Of a stretch of DNA of 64,000 bases, positions 61,447 through 64,000 are shown piece after piece. Position numbers and translations under genes: made by a program. Within the stretch, counting starts at the first letter, position 1. The number at the start of each line of letters is the position of its first letter. The notes beneath the pieces were generated by a model. The model ran no database searches and was not told where the DNA came from. It saw only the letters and a program-made list of their open reading frames with translations. Source of the stretch: Streptomyces sp. PKU-EA00015 (GTDB taxonomy: Bacteria; Actinomycetota; Actinomycetes; Streptomycetales; Streptomycetaceae); the NCBI RefSeq assembly GCF_013387495.1, contig NZ_JABZEE010000010.1, forward strand, positions 186,001-250,000, in the 5' to 3' direction.

Positions 61447-62904
61447 ATGTCGACCACGCTCGGCCGGAGGCGTTCCGGGTCCGAATCCGATCTCGCGGGC
61501 CGGGGCCCGATGCTGCTGGCCATGGTCCTGGCCGTGCTCGGCTACCAGATCAACGCGACCATGCTCAGCCCCGCACTGCCCGATGTGATCGAGCGCCTCG
61601 GCACCACCACGGCGGCCGCCGGCCTCTCCCAGACGTTGTTCTTCCTCATGGCCGCCATCGGCCAGGTCACCCTGGCCCGCCTCAGTGACCAGCGCGGCCG
61701 CAAGCCCATGATGATCGTCTGCGCGTTCGTGCTCATCGCGGGCAACCTGCTGTGCGTCTTCGCCCCGAACATCGAGATCTTCATCGCCGGCCGCATCCTC
61801 CAGGGCGTCTCCGCCGCGATGTTCACGCTCGCCTTCCTCACCCTGAACCAGCTGCTGAGCCCGGCCGGCTTCGGCAGGGCCGCGGGCATCATCACCGCAG
61901 TCAACGGCGGGCTCGCCGGTGTCGACGCCGTCGCCGGCGGCCAGATCGCCGACACGATCGGCTTCCGCGGCATCTTCGTGTGCTCCACGCTCATCGCCGT
62001 CGCCGGCCTGATCGGTGTCCGCAGGTACGTTCCCGACGTGCCGCCGACCACGGCGGACGCCCCCTTCGACGCGCGCGGCATCACCGCCCTGTCGATCGGC
62101 CTCACCGGTGTGCTCGTCGGCCTCGCCCAGGGCGCGGCCTGGGGCTGGACCTCCCCGCTGACCCTGGCCTTCCTGCTCGGCGGACTGCTGGCCCTCGTCG
62201 TCTTCGTCGTCTCGCAGAAGTCCGCGGCGAACCCCGTCATCGACATCGACGTGCTCGCCTCCCGCCGTGCCTGGCCGCTGCTGATCACCACGATCTGCAC
62301 TCTCGGCGGCGCCTTCGGCGCGATCGCGCTCACCATCCCGCTGTTCTCGCAGGACGCCCGGGTCGGCCTCGGCCTGTCCGCCGTCGCCGCGGCCTTCCTC
62401 TTCCTCACCCCCATCCAGCTCATCGGCGTGATCTCCGCGCCCCTCACCGGCCGGCTGGGACCGAAGGCCGGCTGGCGCCGGATCGTGGTGACCGGAGCGG
62501 TCGCCAACTTCGTGATCTTCGTCTTCGCCACGCTCTTCCTGCACCACGAGTGGATCCTCGTGGCCTCGCTCGCCGCGCTCGGCGTGACATACGGCGGCTT
62601 CATGCTGACCGGTCTCAACGGCCTCGCCGTCACGACCGCGCCCAAGGACAAGCCCGGCTCGCTCTCCGGCCTGAACGGCGCCTGCTTCGGCATCGGCGCC
62701 TCGCTCGGCATCGCCCTGGCGTCGGCCATGATCACGGCGGGCAGCGACGCCCACGGGCCCACGGCGGCCGGCTACCAGCACGCCATGTACGCGGCGCTGG
62801 CGCTCCTCGGCATCGGCGTCGTCGCCTCACTGCTCATCCAGCGGCCCGACCCGGCGGACGCCGAGGCCGACGGCGAGTCCCCGCTCGTGCTCGCCCACCA
62901 CTGA
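61447..62904 (+). CDS. MFS transporter
   Basis: Membrane protein of 485 residues with about 14 hydrophobic segments and motif A-like LARLSDQRGRKPMM between segments 2 and 3, typical of the drug:proton antiporter 2 group. ATG 61447 follows AAAGGGG. It is divergent from GntR and probably repressed by it. The neighbouring adenosine deaminase hints at a nucleoside or analogue as substrate, but a drug-efflux role is equally compatible. Confidence 0.9.
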   Translation: MSTTLGRRRSGSESDLAGRGPMLLAMVLAVLGYQINATMLSPALPDVIERLGTTTAAAGLSQTLFFLMAAIGQVTLARLSDQRGRKPMMIVCAFVLIAGNLLCVFAPNIEIFIAGRILQGVSAAMFTLAFLTLNQLLSPAGFGRAAGIITAVNGGLAGVDAVAGGQIADTIGFRGIFVCSTLIAVAGLIGVRRYVPDVPPTTADAPFDARGITALSIGLTGVLVGLAQGAAWGWTSPLTLAFLLGGLLALVVFVVSQKSAANPVIDIDVLASRRAWPLLITTICTLGGAFGAIALTIPLFSQDARVGLGLSAVAAAFLFLTPIQLIGVISAPLTGRLGPKAGWRRIVVTGAVANFVIFVFATLFLHHEWILVASLAALGVTYGGFMLTGLNGLAVTTAPKDKPGSLSGLNGACFGIGASLGIALASAMITAGSDAHGPTAAGYQHAMYAALALLGIGVVASLLIQRPDPADAEADGESPLVLAHH

Positions 62905-63250
62905 TCCCGGCGCTCCGGCGCCGCGCGCCTCCGCCGAACCGGGGCTTCGCCCGGTCTCGTCCAACCCGTACGGTGCTGCGGCCCAGCCCCGTACCCCGCC
63001 CGGCCCGGACAGCGCTTCGCCGCCGGAACCGGGGTTTCGGCGGGCAGGGGGTGCCCCCAGCTCCACCGGGGGCACCCCCTGGCTTCGCCGGGACCCCTCC
63101 CGCGACCGCCAGACCGTGGAGGAGTTCGCGGCGCCTGCCGGGCGTAGCGAGGCGGACCTTCCACAGCCGCCGGGCGTGGCGGGGCGCACCCCGCATGTAC
63201 GTCCCGCATCCGCCGGCGTAGGCACAGGGCCGGGGGCGGCGTCCCCAGCT

Positions 63251-63380
63251 GACGCCGCCGCACCCCGTGACCGGGGCACGACGGACGCCGCCGCACCCCG
63301 TGACCGGGGCACGACGGACGCCGCCGCACCCCGTGACCGGGGCACGACGGACGCCGTCGCCCGCGGGACCGGGGCATCAC
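63251..63380 (+). repeat. 33-bp tandem repeat, three exact copies plus one degenerate
   Basis: Units at 63251-63283, 63284-63316 and 63317-63349 are identical; a fourth, changed unit follows to about 63380. Each begins GACGCCGCCGCACCCCG and contains CCCCG-TGAC-CGGGG, a 5-bp hairpin. The length is a multiple of three and the GNAT frame is open through it (11-residue unit VTGARRTPPHP), so copy changes would not break that frame. Confidence 0.9.
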
Positions 63381-63386
63381 CCCCGC

Positions 63387-63392
63387 TACGCT
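63387..63392 (+). promoter_or_regulatory. Leaderless -10 box (TACGCT) of the GNAT gene
   Basis: TACGCT ends six bases before ATG 63399, identical in sequence and spacing to the box before the VOC gene at 18336. Confidence 0.5.
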
Positions 63393-63398
63393 GGCGCG

Positions 63399-63956
63399 AT
63401 GCCGCCTTCACCCGCCTCCCGCGCCGTGACCGGCGCCCGGGTCGTCCTGCGTCCCTTCACCCACGACGACGGGGCGGAGTTCACAGCTCGCGCCCGGCAG
63501 AGCACCGGGCACCACCGGCCCTGGCTCTTTCCGCCGCTCACCGCGGACGCCTACGCCGCCTACGCGGGGCGGCTCATCGAGGACCCGGCGAGAGCCGGTT
63601 TCCTCGTCTGTGAACGAGACACCGGCGCCATCGCGGGATTCGTCAACATCAACAACATCGTCGAAGGCGCGTTCCTCAGCGGCGCGCTCGGCTACGGCGC
63701 CTTCGCCCACGCCGCCGGACGCGGCCTCATGGGAGAGGCACTGCACCTCCTCCTCGGCCACGCCTTCGGCCCGCTCGGACTGCACCGACTGGAGGCCAAC
63801 ATCCAGCCGGGCAACACCGCCTCCATCGGCCTCGTACGGTCGGCCGGATTCCGGCTGGAGGGTTACTCGCCGGACTTCCTCCACGTCGACGGCGCCTGGC
63901 GCGACCACGAACGCTGGGCGATCACCCGCGAGATGACCGCGCCCGCCGGTCGTTGA
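63399..63956 (+). CDS. GNAT family N-acetyltransferase (RimJ/RimL-like)
   Basis: Acetyl-CoA-dependent transferase of 185 residues. The first strand RVVLRPFTHDDGAEF, the acetyl-CoA loop region (GYGAFAHAAGRGLMGEAL) and LHRLEANIQPGNTASIGLVRSAGF are those of the RimJ/RimL group, which acetylates N-termini of ribosomal proteins or small amines. ATG 63399 is chosen from the leaderless promoter and family start; a GTG at 63267 would add 44 residues encoded by the tandem repeat. Confidence 0.9.
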   Translation: MPPSPASRAVTGARVVLRPFTHDDGAEFTARARQSTGHHRPWLFPPLTADAYAAYAGRLIEDPARAGFLVCERDTGAIAGFVNINNIVEGAFLSGALGYGAFAHAAGRGLMGEALHLLLGHAFGPLGLHRLEANIQPGNTASIGLVRSAGFRLEGYSPDFLHVDGAWRDHERWAITREMTAPAGR

Positions 63957-63965
63957 TCCGTTCCG

Positions 63966-64000
63966 TCAGGCCGCCTTCTGGTCCACGTACTCGAAGACCG
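63966..64000 (-). CDS. Partial 3' end of a minus-strand gene
   Basis: The minus strand reads VFEYVDQKAA and then TGA (63966-63968), with the rest of the frame beyond the window. Ten codons with normal GC-rich usage directly after the convergent GNAT gene suggest a real C-terminus, but no family can be named. Confidence 0.35.
   Translation of the reverse strand, partial: VFEYVDQKAA

Larger units (their letters stand above)
62905..63398. other. Repeat-rich intergenic region
   Basis: 494 bases without a credible gene. It holds GGGGGTGCCCCC-type inverted repeats at about 63048-63080, the dispersed element CCCCCTGGCTTCGCCGGGA (63075-63093, also at 44160-44178), the 33-bp tandem repeat (63251-63380) and the leaderless promoter of the GNAT gene. 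Confidence 0.6.

Noticed and set aside
63251-63380. Tandem repeat considered as a CRISPR array
   Set aside because: The units are directly adjacent with no spacers, and no cas genes are present.
63267-63398. GTG at 63267 as the GNAT start, adding the repeat-encoded arm
   Set aside because: The leaderless promoter box and the family N-terminus both point to ATG 63399; kept only as an open question in the findings.

Overview
This is a stretch of a very GC-rich actinobacterial chromosome, almost certainly Streptomyces or a close relative. The evidence is codon use dominated by G/C at third positions, frequent GTG starts, DUF397/XRE/ATPase gene sets, C-rich intergenic hairpins, rare TTA codons, and a crotonyl-CoA carboxylase/reductase locus arranged as I recall it from other streptomycetes. 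All calls rest on reading the sequence; no database search was run.

Left part (1-20.3 kb). A TetR-controlled pair (short-chain reductase and amidase, divergent around a perfect 18-bp palindrome, with the TetR gene downstream) is followed by single housekeeping or stress genes: a secreted M15 peptidase, an inositol-phosphatase-like enzyme, a nucleotidyltransferase, a phytoene-desaturase-like flavoprotein, a macrodomain protein, a zinc alcohol dehydrogenase and a bacterial eRF1-like protein. Next comes an alkylation-repair pair (AdaA-AlkA fusion and Ogt) beside a sirtuin, then two tandem paralogous secreted proteins, a Nudix hydrolase, glycerate kinase, an SRPBCC protein and a VOC protein. The phospholipid genes psd and pssA close this part.

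Central metabolic block (20.5-29.7 kb, all minus strand). ccr, meaA, a CoA-ester lyase, a MaoC hydratase and an acyl-CoA dehydrogenase are packed with 2-17 bp gaps or a 4-bp overlap and encode the ethylmalonyl-CoA pathway (C2 assimilation and supply of ethylmalonyl/methylmalonyl-CoA). Upstream lie a TetR regulator and a tandem-duplicated 3-hydroxyacyl-CoA dehydrogenase that would feed crotonyl-CoA to Ccr. The ccr promoter carries two related operator-like dyads 22 bp apart.

Region 30-49.5 kb. HEAT-repeat and radical SAM genes, a second SRPBCC gene, an MFS exporter fused to carboxypeptidase-regulatory-like domains, and a PAS-GAF-PP2C-ATPase phosphatase lead into a three-gene surface module (anchored binding-protein-like, lipoprotein with binding and VWA domains, membrane protein). 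Then come an Lrp regulator with ddaH-rocD (methylarginine and ornithine catabolism) and a tightly coupled four-hydrolase operon (M55, M20, S9, S66).

Accessory region 49.5-59.5 kb. This part shows decay and transfer: a DUF6069 gene between imperfect direct repeats, a broken transposase, a secreted alpha/beta hydrolase, and a segment with more A/T-rich codons holding a small secreted four-cysteine protein with an ABC ATPase, permease and membrane protein. A nonsense-mutated NTF2-like remnant and an ATPase/XRE/DUF397 trio whose XRE gene is frameshifted follow. The right end (59.4-64 kb) has a GntR-add-MFS locus with matching operator candidates, a 33-bp tandem repeat, a GNAT acetyltransferase and one partial gene. 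The peptide/ABC cluster (53.9-57.0 kb) and the VWA module (37.6-41.2 kb) are the best candidates for undescribed systems.
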